This document shows, piece after piece, positions 1 to 8,909 of a stretch of DNA of 48,462 nt. The DNA lies in assembly GCA_034505495.1 (NCBI GenBank), contig JAPDQV010000005.1:15643-64104 (forward strand). The letters are read 5' to 3'. Position 1 is the stretch's first letter. Every line of letters begins with the position of its first letter. The notes below the pieces were generated by a model. That model had not been told where the DNA came from. It saw nothing but the letters and a program-made list of their open reading frames with translations, and did no database searches. Both the position numbers and the translations under genes were made by a program. The DNA comes from a candidate division KSB1 bacterium (GTDB lineage: Bacteria > Zhuqueibacterota > Zhuqueibacteria > Residuimicrobiales > Krinioviventaceae).

Positions 1-28
1 GGGATCGGCCGAACAGCCGACCCCGCGC
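1..28 (-). terminator. Possible gap terminator cut by the window edge
   Basis: Downstream of the gap stop codon the minus strand carries a GC-rich imperfect inverted repeat (arms TCGGC and GCCGA around a TGTTCG loop, extended by GGG/CCC with a one-base bulge). Any T-tract would lie beyond the window edge, so a rho-independent terminator is only a possibility. Confidence 0.3.
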
Positions 29-39
29 GAAAATAATAG

Positions 40-1086
<1,047 letters not shown>

Positions 1087-1131
1087 TCAAACGCTTTCGG
1101 CAGATATAAGAGCATGAAATAATTATAAAAT

Positions 1132-1160
1132 AAAATAGCAATCTTTAGGATAAAAGTCAA
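1132..1160 (-). promoter_or_regulatory. Candidate sigma70-type promoter for gap
   Basis: On the minus strand TTGACT (1160-1155) is followed after exactly 17 bases by TATTTT (1137-1132), in an AT-rich stretch about 90 bases upstream of the gap start codon. The -35 match is good and the -10 match moderate. Promoter consensus in FCB bacteria can differ from E. coli, so this remains a candidate. Confidence 0.45.
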
Positions 1161-1178
1161 GCTTTACAATTTGTTAGA

Positions 1179-1901
1179 TCATTCAACGCGCGCCAGCGTG
1201 AGCACGTCTATTCGCGCAGCGCCGGCGGCCTTAAGAACGCGCGAGCATTCGTTCAAAGTGCTTCCGGTTGTGAGCACGTCATCCACCAAAACAATGTGAC
1301 GACGCCGCACTGAGTCAGGATGGCGGACGAGAAATGCTCCCTGCACATTCCTGCGCCTTTCTTCGGCATTTAATTTTGCCTGCTGCTCCGTATAACGAAC
1401 GCGTTCAAGGACACCGGCGGCGCAGGGCAAGCCGATCTGCCGTGAAAACAATTGCGCCAACACCTCCGATTGATTATAGCCCCGTTCCCGAAGTCGCGCC
1501 GAATGCAGAGGAACCGGAACCAGGCAGTCTCCTTCGAGAGTAAGGCTTGCCCAGCGCTTTAGGATTTCTTTTTCGAAAAAAGCATCCAGCCGTGATAGGC
1601 CTTGGTATTTGAAAGCATGAATGATCTTTTGCAGTTCAGGAGTGTAAGAAAAAAAAGCGGTGGACAAAGTAAACCAGCAGGGATGCAATAAATGACTGCC
1701 CGTCTGTTCAGCAGGAAGAGTCAACCTGGTCGATGGTCTTAACAGAGAGCAGCAGTTCGAGCAGACAAAGTCCCCTGCATTGTCAAGTCGCTGACGGCAG
1801 AGCAGGCAAAGCGGCGGATAGAGAAAATCGAGTAGATCGCAAACAAAAATGCGAAGCGGACGAATAATCCGCTTCGCATGCGAATTCCGGTTTCCCCCCA
1901 T
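1179..1901 (-). CDS. comF: ComF family phosphoribosyltransferase-like protein
   Basis: The protein has 240 aa with the ComF/GntX architecture. An N-terminal zinc-finger-like segment has paired cysteines (PPLCLLCRQ, then VCSNCC). The C-terminal type I phosphoribosyltransferase domain carries the PRPP-binding loop HIVLVDDVLTTGSTLNEC. ComF proteins are linked to DNA uptake or processing in naturally competent bacteria, but the biochemical reaction is not settled. No other com gene is in the window. The ATG at 1901 is the only plausible in-frame start upstream of the zinc finger and it has no clear ribosome-binding site. The first 20 codons contain a perfect inverted repeat that resembles a terminator of the upstream gene (see 1845-1879). 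The gene starts 11 bp after the preceding outer-membrane gene. Confidence 0.88.
   Translation of the reverse strand: MGGNRNSHAKRIIRPLRIFVCDLLDFLYPPLCLLCRQRLDNAGDFVCSNCCSLLRPSTRLTLPAEQTGSHLLHPCWFTLSTAFFSYTPELQKIIHAFKYQGLSRLDAFFEKEILKRWASLTLEGDCLVPVPLHSARLRERGYNQSEVLAQLFSRQIGLPCAAGVLERVRYTEQQAKLNAEERRRNVQGAFLVRHPDSVRRRHIVLVDDVLTTGSTLNECSRVLKAAGAARIDVLTLARVE
1845..1879 (-). terminator. Terminator-like hairpin inside the comF 5' coding region
   Basis: Positions 1849-1860 and 1868-1879 form a perfect 12-bp inverted repeat (ATGCGAAGCGGA with TCCGCTTCGCAT) around a 7-base loop. On the minus strand it is followed at once by TTTTTGTTT, the form of a rho-independent terminator. It lies 34 bp past the stop of the 1913-3244 gene but overlaps comF codons 8-18. 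It could attenuate read-through into comF. Confidence 0.5.
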
Positions 1902-1912
1902 TATAAACGCCG

Positions 1913-3244
1913 TTAGAATTTGACCGACAAAACCAGTTTGGGTTCGAACCGTTCCTGCGGTTGGAAAACGCCGCTGCCGGGCTCGGTCTCTTCGAAGGTC
2001 CAGATATAGTCGACATACAGAATCAGATAGGGATTGATCTTGTAACCGATTCCGGCGCGCGCCAAGCTGCGATTGTCCAGCGTCAGAACGTCGCCGATGG
2101 TTTCGATCTGTATTTTATCGTAAGTCGCATGCATGGCCAGCACCGGCATCAGGTTCGGTGCATCGAAAGCGAAATGGAGGGTACCGCCCAATTCTTCTTT
2201 GTCATAATAGCTGTACATGCCCAGCAGACGGATTTTGTCGTCCATCACACGGCCCCATAACTCGCCGAACCATCCCTTAACCTCGTCCTGCATGCCGAGC
2301 AGCAGATCCGTTTTGTGAAGGTTCAGCTCTTTGTTATAACGTTGTATTTCATAAAAGGCATCGAAAAAGGAGGGGACGAACTCCTTGCTGAGGACTCGTC
2401 GTTCGAACTTGGCATGCAGCTCGGTATTGCCGGCCAGGCTGCTTAAATCGAACGCCACGCCGCCGTAATGGCCGTTACCGAAAGTGCGGCTCTTTTGCTC
2501 GATCGAGCTGTAGCCGTAAATCTGCGACCAATCGTAGTAGAAATAGAGTCCCAAGCTGCTCTTTTTGACGATCGGGAGCTCAAGATCGGCTCCGTAGACC
2601 GAAACACCGTCGGAAGTGGCGGAAACGCCGTCGGGATCCACATCGCGCACCAAAGTTCCGCCGAGGGTGAGATTCTTGAGCACCGGCACATCCAGCACGG
2701 AACGCAAAGGTCGTCCGTAGACCCGACCGCCGATAATTTCTGCACGCGCAAAGTTGCTAAAAACCGACTCGAAACCGAAGGAACCGAAATCGATATCAAG
2801 CGCTCCGCCGAATTTACGGCTGTCATAGGAAGCAGCATTGGTATAGTAATTGAGAACCGATCCATGTCCAAGGCGGGCGGCATCCATGGTTCCGGCATGT
2901 ACATAAAGCGGATCGTTCTTTCTTCCCCAACGAATGTAGCGGATTTGCTGAAGGATGTCTGTGGGTTGATCCCAATCCTGCGAGCGAAGCTTACCATCCT
3001 TTGTGTTGAACAGCAAATTTACGTTTAAACCGACGCCCAATTTGCCGAAAGCAAATTCCGGACGCAAGTGCACGTTGAAATAAGTCTCCGATCCCTTGTC
3101 CGAATCAATGGCGGTAAGGCCGATGCCGCCATAGAAAACGTTGCCCGAACTGCCCATGTAGCTCAATCCCCCATCCGAAATTTGCGCTTTGAGGATCGCC
3201 GTTGAAAATACCAGTAACGCCGCCAGACACACTGTCTTTTTCAT
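1913..3244 (-). CDS. Putative outer-membrane beta-barrel protein
   Basis: The protein has 443 aa, starting at the ATG at 3244 with GGAGG seven bases upstream. It opens with a Sec signal peptide (MKKTVCLAALLVFSTAILKA) cleaved around AQ. The mature part is rich in alternating hydrophobic/polar strands with many aromatics and glycines, and it ends in LVLSVKF. The terminal Phe is typical of BamA-dependent outer-membrane barrels. I do not recognise a specific porin family, and the substrate is unknown. It lies between the PfpI/ferritin fusion (69 bp upstream) and comF (11 bp downstream), all on the minus strand. A hairpin just after its stop may terminate its transcript. Confidence 0.75.
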   Translation of the reverse strand: MKKTVCLAALLVFSTAILKAQISDGGLSYMGSSGNVFYGGIGLTAIDSDKGSETYFNVHLRPEFAFGKLGVGLNVNLLFNTKDGKLRSQDWDQPTDILQQIRYIRWGRKNDPLYVHAGTMDAARLGHGSVLNYYTNAASYDSRKFGGALDIDFGSFGFESVFSNFARAEIIGGRVYGRPLRSVLDVPVLKNLTLGGTLVRDVDPDGVSATSDGVSVYGADLELPIVKKSSLGLYFYYDWSQIYGYSSIEQKSRTFGNGHYGGVAFDLSSLAGNTELHAKFERRVLSKEFVPSFFDAFYEIQRYNKELNLHKTDLLLGMQDEVKGWFGELWGRVMDDKIRLLGMYSYYDKEELGGTLHFAFDAPNLMPVLAMHATYDKIQIETIGDVLTLDNRSLARAGIGYKINPYLILYVDYIWTFEETEPGSGVFQPQERFEPKLVLSVKF

Positions 3245-3313
3245 GTCACGTCCTCCGTTTTGAGATTTTTTGCCCTTTAACGGGAGTGAGAACACCTCTC
3301 CTGCTTTTCCATC

Positions 3314-4348
3314 CTACCACAAATCTTCCATGCCGGGCGGAATATCGAAATGCGTCGCCCACTGGAAATGACCCTGACCGCCTTCCGCAACGGCTTTATC
3401 CAATAACAGCAATCGTTTATGCTCCAGCTCTTCGGCTGCCAGGTATTCAAACATTTCCTTGACCTTTTTGCCTTTAGATTTTGCCGCCGCCGCACGATAG
3501 AATTCGTAAGCCTTTTCTTCGGCGCGAATTCCAAGATCGACGGCCTGCTCGGCCGTGATGTCCGGCGCAACTGTCTTGCCGCTTAATTCGGTTTTGGAAA
3601 CATCGACCTTCGGCTCCTTGCCGCCGGAAAGCTTGCGATAGAGATCCGACAACTGCTCAAAGTGCCCCTTTTCGATCGCCGCCAGGTAGGCAAATTTATT
3701 CTTTACTCGCGGCTCTTGAAATTGGTTCGAACAATTAGTGTAGAAATCCATGGCGCCCTTTTCACGGCTGACCGCCACCTCAAGCGCCGACAACGGATCA
3801 AGGTCTCGATCGGCGGCATCAGTCAAGTGCCCGGCCAATGCTTCGGCGAAAGCCTTATTGAAGAACGGCAAGTCTTCGGGTTTGCGCGAGCTGATCACCT
3901 GGCCGTCCACACAAACCGGCTCGTCCACGTAAATGGCGCCCGCGTTAATGACGTCGTCGCGAATACCGACATAGCAGGTCAATTTGACGCCCTCGAGAAC
4001 CTTTGCCGAAATGAGCACCTGGGGTCCGTGGCAGATCACGCCGATCGGCCGCCCGGTCTTCCAAAACTCGCGTACAAACCGCAGCGCCGTCTCATCGACG
4101 CGGATGCGCTCCGGCGCTCCGCCGCCGGGAATAATGATGCCGTCGTAATCCTCAACCTTGATTTGATGAATCGTCTTGTCCGGCTTTAAAGTCAGCCTGC
4201 CGTATTTGCCGGTGAGCTCGGAATCGTCCAAACCGACCACGTCTACTTCTGCGCCTAATGCGCGCAAATAGTCGCGCGGCACCGGTGTTTCTTCATCATG
4301 AAATTGCGGTCCGATCAATATGGCAACCCGTTTATTCTGCAAATTCAT
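3314..4348 (-). CDS. PfpI/DJ-1 domain fused to ferritin-like diiron domain
   Basis: The protein has 344 aa and two domains. Residues 1-175 are a DJ-1/PfpI (class I amidotransferase-like) domain, with the IIIPGGG loop near 71-77 and the nucleophile elbow VICHGPQ with Cys106-His107. Residues about 183-322 form a four-helix ferritin/rubrerythrin-like bundle. The expected diiron ligands are Glu190 or Glu196 in helix 1, E226-x-x-H229 in helix 2, Glu277 or Glu278 in helix 3 and E307-x-x-H310 in helix 4. PfpI-family members include proteases, glyoxalases and deglycases; rubrerythrin-like domains act in peroxide or oxidative-stress defence. The natural reading is a cytoplasmic stress-protection enzyme, but its substrate is unknown. 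The start is backed by AGGAG upstream. It follows the UVR-motif gene by 19 bp. Confidence 0.88.
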   Translation of the reverse strand: MNLQNKRVAILIGPQFHDEETPVPRDYLRALGAEVDVVGLDDSELTGKYGRLTLKPDKTIHQIKVEDYDGIIIPGGGAPERIRVDETALRFVREFWKTGRPIGVICHGPQVLISAKVLEGVKLTCYVGIRDDVINAGAIYVDEPVCVDGQVISSRKPEDLPFFNKAFAEALAGHLTDAADRDLDPLSALEVAVSREKGAMDFYTNCSNQFQEPRVKNKFAYLAAIEKGHFEQLSDLYRKLSGGKEPKVDVSKTELSGKTVAPDITAEQAVDLGIRAEEKAYEFYRAAAAKSKGKKVKEMFEYLAAEELEHKRLLLLDKAVAEGGQGHFQWATHFDIPPGMEDLW

Positions 4349-4367
4349 AGAGCATCTCCTGTCTTTT

Positions 4368-5126
4368 TCAGAATTTCAACAACTTTTCCAAAGCCGCCAG
4401 CTTGTCGCGCAGAATTGCTGCGCGCTCGTAATCCTCGATGGATACGGCCCGCTCCAATTCCTGCATCAGCCTTTCTTTTTCAGAGAGCGGTCGCAATTCG
4501 GAAATTTCCTTATACCACGACTCCAAAAACTCGAGTTCAGGAAAGTCGGGCCCCACGCGATCACTCCATTTTTCATTAAACTCGCGAATACTTGAAATAC
4601 CGTCATGTATGATGTCCAACGCCATCTGATAGTCCCCGTGCTCGATTTCCAGCATGGCACGGGCACGCGCGTTGATCATGATCACATACGGACGATGCTG
4701 GATGAACTGCCAGACAATTTCGTCATTGTCGCAATAGCGTTCGATAAAAGTAAAAAGGCGTAGATTGCGCGAGGTATCACGAACGACGCGCGGAAAATCG
4801 CGCAGCTTCATGAGCGCAAGATAGCGGTGATAGTATTGTACGGCTTCCAACTGCAGCTTGACGCAATCTTCGGGTGAAAGATGAAACATCTTGGGGTGAC
4901 CCGCGCTGCTCAGCATTTTGGCCTGCGATTCGAAATATTCGAAATAGGAATCGGCGTTATGCGGTCGTTGCCCGTCCGGACGGCCGTCCAATTCCATCTG
5001 CATAATACCCAAATCGAGGCGCATCTGCACCTTGATGGTTCCGTCGTCACCCTTGATATAGCGGACGTTAAGGTCCTGCTCGTCGAACGGCCAATTGCGG
5101 AGAATATGACTGATGTCTTCGCTCAT
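4368..5126 (-). CDS. UVR-motif (UvrB/UvrC-like) protein of unknown function
   Basis: The protein has about 252 aa. The C-terminal 35 residues form a UVR motif (MQELERAVSIEDYERAAILRD), the short helical hairpin through which UvrB and UvrC interact and which also occurs in McsA-type proteins. The region from about residue 85 to 200 is helical and TPR-like (LEAVQYYHRYLALMKLRDFPRVVRD, then ARAMLEIEHGDYQMALDII). The N-terminal 80 residues are strand-rich and unrecognised. No nuclease or helicase motif is present, so a scaffold or adaptor role is more likely than catalysis. The start is uncertain: the ATG at 5126 is preferred, but an ATG at 5141 is 4 bases after the purQ stop and would allow reinitiation. 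Neither has a strong ribosome-binding site. Confidence 0.75.
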   Translation of the reverse strand: MSEDISHILRNWPFDEQDLNVRYIKGDDGTIKVQMRLDLGIMQMELDGRPDGQRPHNADSYFEYFESQAKMLSSAGHPKMFHLSPEDCVKLQLEAVQYYHRYLALMKLRDFPRVVRDTSRNLRLFTFIERYCDNDEIVWQFIQHRPYVIMINARARAMLEIEHGDYQMALDIIHDGISSIREFNEKWSDRVGPDFPELEFLESWYKEISELRPLSEKERLMQELERAVSIEDYERAAILRDKLAALEKLLKF

Positions 5127-5145
5127 GTTCAACCCGACCATCGAT

Positions 5146-5925
5146 TTAGGCTTTGAAATAATTGACGGCGTTGCGGAAAACGGTTACTCCATCCCCTTCT
5201 TTAGCCAGGCCTAAGCGCGTCCATTGCGGATGATGCGTGGGGTGAAAGTGACGCTCGGGATGCGGCATCAGTCCAAAGATCCTGCCGCTTTCATCGCATA
5301 TTCCGGCAATACCTTCAATGGAACCGTTCGGATTCATCGGATAGCCTGCCGGATTGCCGTCTTTATCGACGTACTGCAAAACAATTTGCTTTTTTTGTTT
5401 CAACTCCTGCAGCACCGTTTCGTTTCGTACGACAAACTTTCCCTCTGCATGCGCCACAGGCAGCCTAACGATCTGAGGCATGCCTTGAGTAAAAACACAG
5501 GGGGTTTGGTTTACATGAAGGTATACCCAACGGTCCTCGAATTTTCCCGAGTCGTTGTAGGTGAGCGTCACCTCCTGGCCGGCGCTTAGATCGAGCCGCG
5601 GCAGCAAACCTGCCTTGACCAACACCTGAAAGCCGTTGCAAATTCCAATGATAAGCTTTCCGGCGGCATAAAAGTCCTGCAGCTGATCCGCCAGCTTGAG
5701 GCGCAGTTGGTTGGCAAGCACCTTGCCCGCCGAAATATCGTCGCCGTAGGTAAAGCCTCCCGGAACGGCCAAGATTTGGTAATCCCGCAAGCTGACGGTC
5801 CCCTCGAGGAGACGATTAATATGAACCAAGTCGGCCTGCCCGCCGACGGCATCAAAGGCGAATTTGGTTTCCTGATCGCAGTTCGAGCCGGCAGCTCGGA
5901 GAACAAGTACTCTTACTTTTGCCAT
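5146..5925 (-). CDS. purQ: Phosphoribosylformylglycinamidine synthase subunit PurQ
   Basis: Glutaminase subunit of FGAM synthase, step 4 of de novo purine synthesis. It supplies ammonia to PurL. The 259-aa protein is a class I glutamine amidotransferase with oxyanion/nucleophile motif GICNGFQVL (Cys96) and the catalytic His-Glu of LMPHPERHF near the C-terminus. The N-terminus VLVLRAAGSNCDQET is typical of PurQ. The ATG at 5925 has GAGGTGG upstream and overlaps the purL stop codon by one base (TAATG), which implies translational coupling to give matched subunit amounts. Confidence 0.97.
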   Translation of the reverse strand: MAKVRVLVLRAAGSNCDQETKFAFDAVGGQADLVHINRLLEGTVSLRDYQILAVPGGFTYGDDISAGKVLANQLRLKLADQLQDFYAAGKLIIGICNGFQVLVKAGLLPRLDLSAGQEVTLTYNDSGKFEDRWVYLHVNQTPCVFTQGMPQIVRLPVAHAEGKFVVRNETVLQELKQKKQIVLQYVDKDGNPAGYPMNPNGSIEGIAGICDESGRIFGLMPHPERHFHPTHHPQWTRLGLAKEGDGVTVFRNAVNYFKA

Positions 5926-8783
5926 TACCACCTCAAAGTCGTTTGCCAAGATTCTTTCAGTGCCGCAATCGGTTCAGAGACGATCTCGTCGCCGCCCAGC
6001 CCTTTGATGCGCAGTCGGTTGTCTTTTGTGACCCTGCCGATCTTGGCATGCGGAAGACCCTTCAGCATTTCTTCGAACTCGCGGCTCTTTTCTGCTTTCA
6101 CCTCCACCACGAAGCGGCTGTTCGATTCGGAAAAGAGCAGCAGGTCGTCGCGGTCGACACCCTCAGCCGGTAGGGCGGACAAATCGACATCAGCGCCCAA
6201 CCCGCCGGCGAACGCCATTTCCGCCAGGGCGACACCGATGCCGCCTTCGGAGCAGTCATGGCAGGCCGCAACCGTTCCCGCAGCCATTGCTGCGGAGAGA
6301 GCTTGAAACAACTTTTTGGCCGCTTTTGCGTCTACATGCGGTACGGCGGCAGACGATCCGCCGATGAGCTCCAGATAATGGGAGCCGCCCAGCTCGTTTT
6401 TGGTCAGTCCGACCATGTAAAGGGGATTCTCCGGCCTTTTGAGATCCATGCTGACCGCCTTGGTGCAGTCTTCCATGACGGAAATGGCCGAGATCAGCAA
6501 TGTGGGCGGAATAGCGATGCTTTCGCCGGTTTCGGTCTGGAATTCATTGTTCAAACTGTCCTTACCGGAGATAAAGGGGGTCGCAAAGATCTTGGCCGTA
6601 TCGTAGCAGGCTTGAGCGGCGCGCATCAGGCCGCCGAGCCGATCGGGTTTGTCGGTGTTTCCCCAGCAGAAATTATCGAGCAGCGCCGTACGTTCCAGGC
6701 TGCCGCCGACGGCTATGATGTTGCGGAGGGCTTCGTCGATGGCCGAGGCCGCCATCCAATAGGGATCAATGAGACCGTATTTGGGATTGAGGCCGTTTGA
6801 CAAAATCACGGCGCGCAGCGAATCGAGACGCGGTCGTACGATGCAGGCGTCGCCGGGACCGTCATTTTCGACGCCGACGAGAGGCTTTAGCACGCTTCCG
6901 GCCTGCACTTCGTGATCGTATTGGCGAATCACCCACTCCTTGCTGCAGACGTTCGGCGCCGCCAGGATCCGATGGAGAACTTGCCCCAAGTCATGCGCAG
7001 GCTTACCCGGCGATTCGACGATCTGCGGCGGCTGCCAGACGGCCTTACGGACGATTCGAGGCAAGCCCTCATGCAGGAACTCCATATCCAGCTCGCCGAC
7101 AACCTGCCCCTGATAACGCAGGCGAATTTTTTTGTCGCCCGTAGTCCGGCCGATGACCGTCGCTTCGACGTCTTCGGATGCAAAGAGCGTCAACGCCTCC
7201 TCCAGTTTGTCGGGCGGAACAAAGATCACCATCCGCTCCTGCGCCTCTGAAATCCAGATTTCCATGTAGGTCAGGCCGTGGTATTTGAGCGGCACCTTTT
7301 CGAGATCGACCTCGGCGCCGGTCGATTTGGCCAGCTCGCCGACGGCGGAAGAAAGCCCGCCGGCGCCGCAGTCCGTAATGGCGCGATAAAGTCCGCGATC
7401 ACGCGCCTGCAGCAGCGTATCGACCAGCTTTTTTTCGACAATGGGATTACCGATCTGCACGGCGCCGCTCCAGATCTCCTCGCTTTCAGAGTGCAGTTCG
7501 CCCGAGGAGGCGGTGGCCCCGTGGATCCCGTCACGTCCGGTTCTACCTCCCACCACGACAATATAGTCGCCAGCCGTGACCGTTTTTTCGATCATATTGC
7601 GCGGGATCAAACCCACATTGCCGCAAAAGACCAGCGGATTCCCAAGATAGCGTTCATCGAAAAAAACAGCGCCGTTGCAGGTGGGAATGCCCATACGGTT
7701 GCCGTAATCCCGCACTCCGGCGACAACGCCCTGCATAACCCTTTTGGGATGCAGAACGCCTTTGGGCAGATCTTCATGCCGCATGTCGACCGGCCCAAAG
7801 CAAAAGACGTCCGTATTGATGATCGGCTTGGCGCCCAAACCGGTCCCCAGTGGGTCGCGAATGACGCCGCCGATGCCGGTGTTGGCACCGCCGTAGGGTT
7901 CCATGGCGCTCGGATGATTATGAGTTTCCACCTTAAAACAGACCGCATACTGGTCATCGAATTCGATGACGCCGGCATTGTCCTTGAAAACCGACAAACA
8001 CCAAGGTTTGTTCAGCTCGCGGGTGACTTGAAAGATGGTCTTTTTCAAGGGATTATCGATCACCTCGCCGTTGTATTCGACCAGGCCGGTTAGGGTTTTA
8101 TGCGAACAATGCTCTGACCAGGTTTGAGCCAGCATCTCCAGCTCGACGTCGGTCGGTTCGCGGTTCAGCCTGCGGAAATGCTCCTGAATGGCCGACATCT
8201 CGGCTAAATTGAGAAACAGATCGCGCTCTCGGCTGATGCGCATCAACTCTTCCGGCGAGGCCTGCAAAATGGGCACGTGCACCAATTCAAAGCGGTCCTC
8301 GACCTTCGGCATAAAGATTTCTTCGCCGGGCTGGACAACATGTTCGTTTACCTTGTTCATCAGCAGCTTCTGCACGATCAGCTCTTTCTGTGCATCGGAC
8401 AAGCGGCCGATGATTTCATAGCGTCGGGCCGTTTTTGCATCTTGAACACCTTCGATGCCGAGATCCCGCACGGCCTTGAGGGTCGTCTCGGCAACCATAT
8501 CCGTTACGCCGCGATTGTAGGTGATTTCGACCGACCAGGCATCGCCCGCTGCGCGCCGCAAATAGCCGTCGACGGCATAGTCTTGTGTGACGCGATCGGT
8601 CAACAATTCCTCGGCAATCCGTCGTTTATCCGCAGGTGTTAAATCACCCAGCAGATAGGTAACATGAAAAAAGAAGACCCGTTCGATCGTTTTAATTCCC
8701 AAATCGGCGGCTCCGCTCACAATCGCCTGGGCTTCGGGGTCGAAAAGATCCGCTTTATGCGCTCGTTCGATTCGCGTTATCAC
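5925..8783 (-). CDS. purL: Phosphoribosylformylglycinamidine synthase PurL with PurS-like N-terminus
   Basis: Catalytic subunit of FGAM synthase (FGAR + glutamine + ATP to FGAM). At 952 aa it is about 200 residues longer than a stand-alone small PurL. The first ~165 residues resemble two consecutive PurS-like units (DPEAQAIVSGAADLGIKTIERV, then a second unit containing VRDLGIEGVQ), so the PurS function appears built in. The core has TWSEHCSHKT (about 239-248), the PYGGANTGIGGVIRDPLG ATP/substrate loop, GGRTGRDGIHGATASSGE and DCGAGGLSSAVGE, as in active enzymes. The glutaminase domain of large PurL is absent and is supplied by purQ. Translation begins at GTG 8783 with GGAGG 11 bases upstream, a slightly long spacing. 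It heads the minus-strand run. Confidence 0.96.
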   Translation of the reverse strand: MITRIERAHKADLFDPEAQAIVSGAADLGIKTIERVFFFHVTYLLGDLTPADKRRIAEELLTDRVTQDYAVDGYLRRAAGDAWSVEITYNRGVTDMVAETTLKAVRDLGIEGVQDAKTARRYEIIGRLSDAQKELIVQKLLMNKVNEHVVQPGEEIFMPKVEDRFELVHVPILQASPEELMRISRERDLFLNLAEMSAIQEHFRRLNREPTDVELEMLAQTWSEHCSHKTLTGLVEYNGEVIDNPLKKTIFQVTRELNKPWCLSVFKDNAGVIEFDDQYAVCFKVETHNHPSAMEPYGGANTGIGGVIRDPLGTGLGAKPIINTDVFCFGPVDMRHEDLPKGVLHPKRVMQGVVAGVRDYGNRMGIPTCNGAVFFDERYLGNPLVFCGNVGLIPRNMIEKTVTAGDYIVVVGGRTGRDGIHGATASSGELHSESEEIWSGAVQIGNPIVEKKLVDTLLQARDRGLYRAITDCGAGGLSSAVGELAKSTGAEVDLEKVPLKYHGLTYMEIWISEAQERMVIFVPPDKLEEALTLFASEDVEATVIGRTTGDKKIRLRYQGQVVGELDMEFLHEGLPRIVRKAVWQPPQIVESPGKPAHDLGQVLHRILAAPNVCSKEWVIRQYDHEVQAGSVLKPLVGVENDGPGDACIVRPRLDSLRAVILSNGLNPKYGLIDPYWMAASAIDEALRNIIAVGGSLERTALLDNFCWGNTDKPDRLGGLMRAAQACYDTAKIFATPFISGKDSLNNEFQTETGESIAIPPTLLISAISVMEDCTKAVSMDLKRPENPLYMVGLTKNELGGSHYLELIGGSSAAVPHVDAKAAKKLFQALSAAMAAGTVAACHDCSEGGIGVALAEMAFAGGLGADVDLSALPAEGVDRDDLLLFSESNSRFVVEVKAEKSREFEEMLKGLPHAKIGRVTKDNRLRIKGLGGDEIVSEPIAALKESWQTTLRW

Positions 8784-8841
8784 AGGATTTTAAGCCTCCA
8801 CATGTTTAAAAAAATGTAAACAAAAATGCCAGGAAAAGCAA

Positions 8842-8870
8842 TTGCAAAGTGTTTTCGGGCAGAGTATATT
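8842..8870 (+). promoter_or_regulatory. Candidate sigma70-type promoter for rlmI
   Basis: TTGCAA (8842-8847) and TATATT (8865-8870) are separated by exactly 17 bases. They lie 40 bases upstream of the rlmI start codon, in the 126-bp divergent region shared with purL. No equally good promoter was seen for purL on the opposite strand. Confidence 0.5.
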
Positions 8871-8909
8871 GCAGAATAAAAGAGTATCTGTCCAACTGTG
8901 GAAAGGGAC

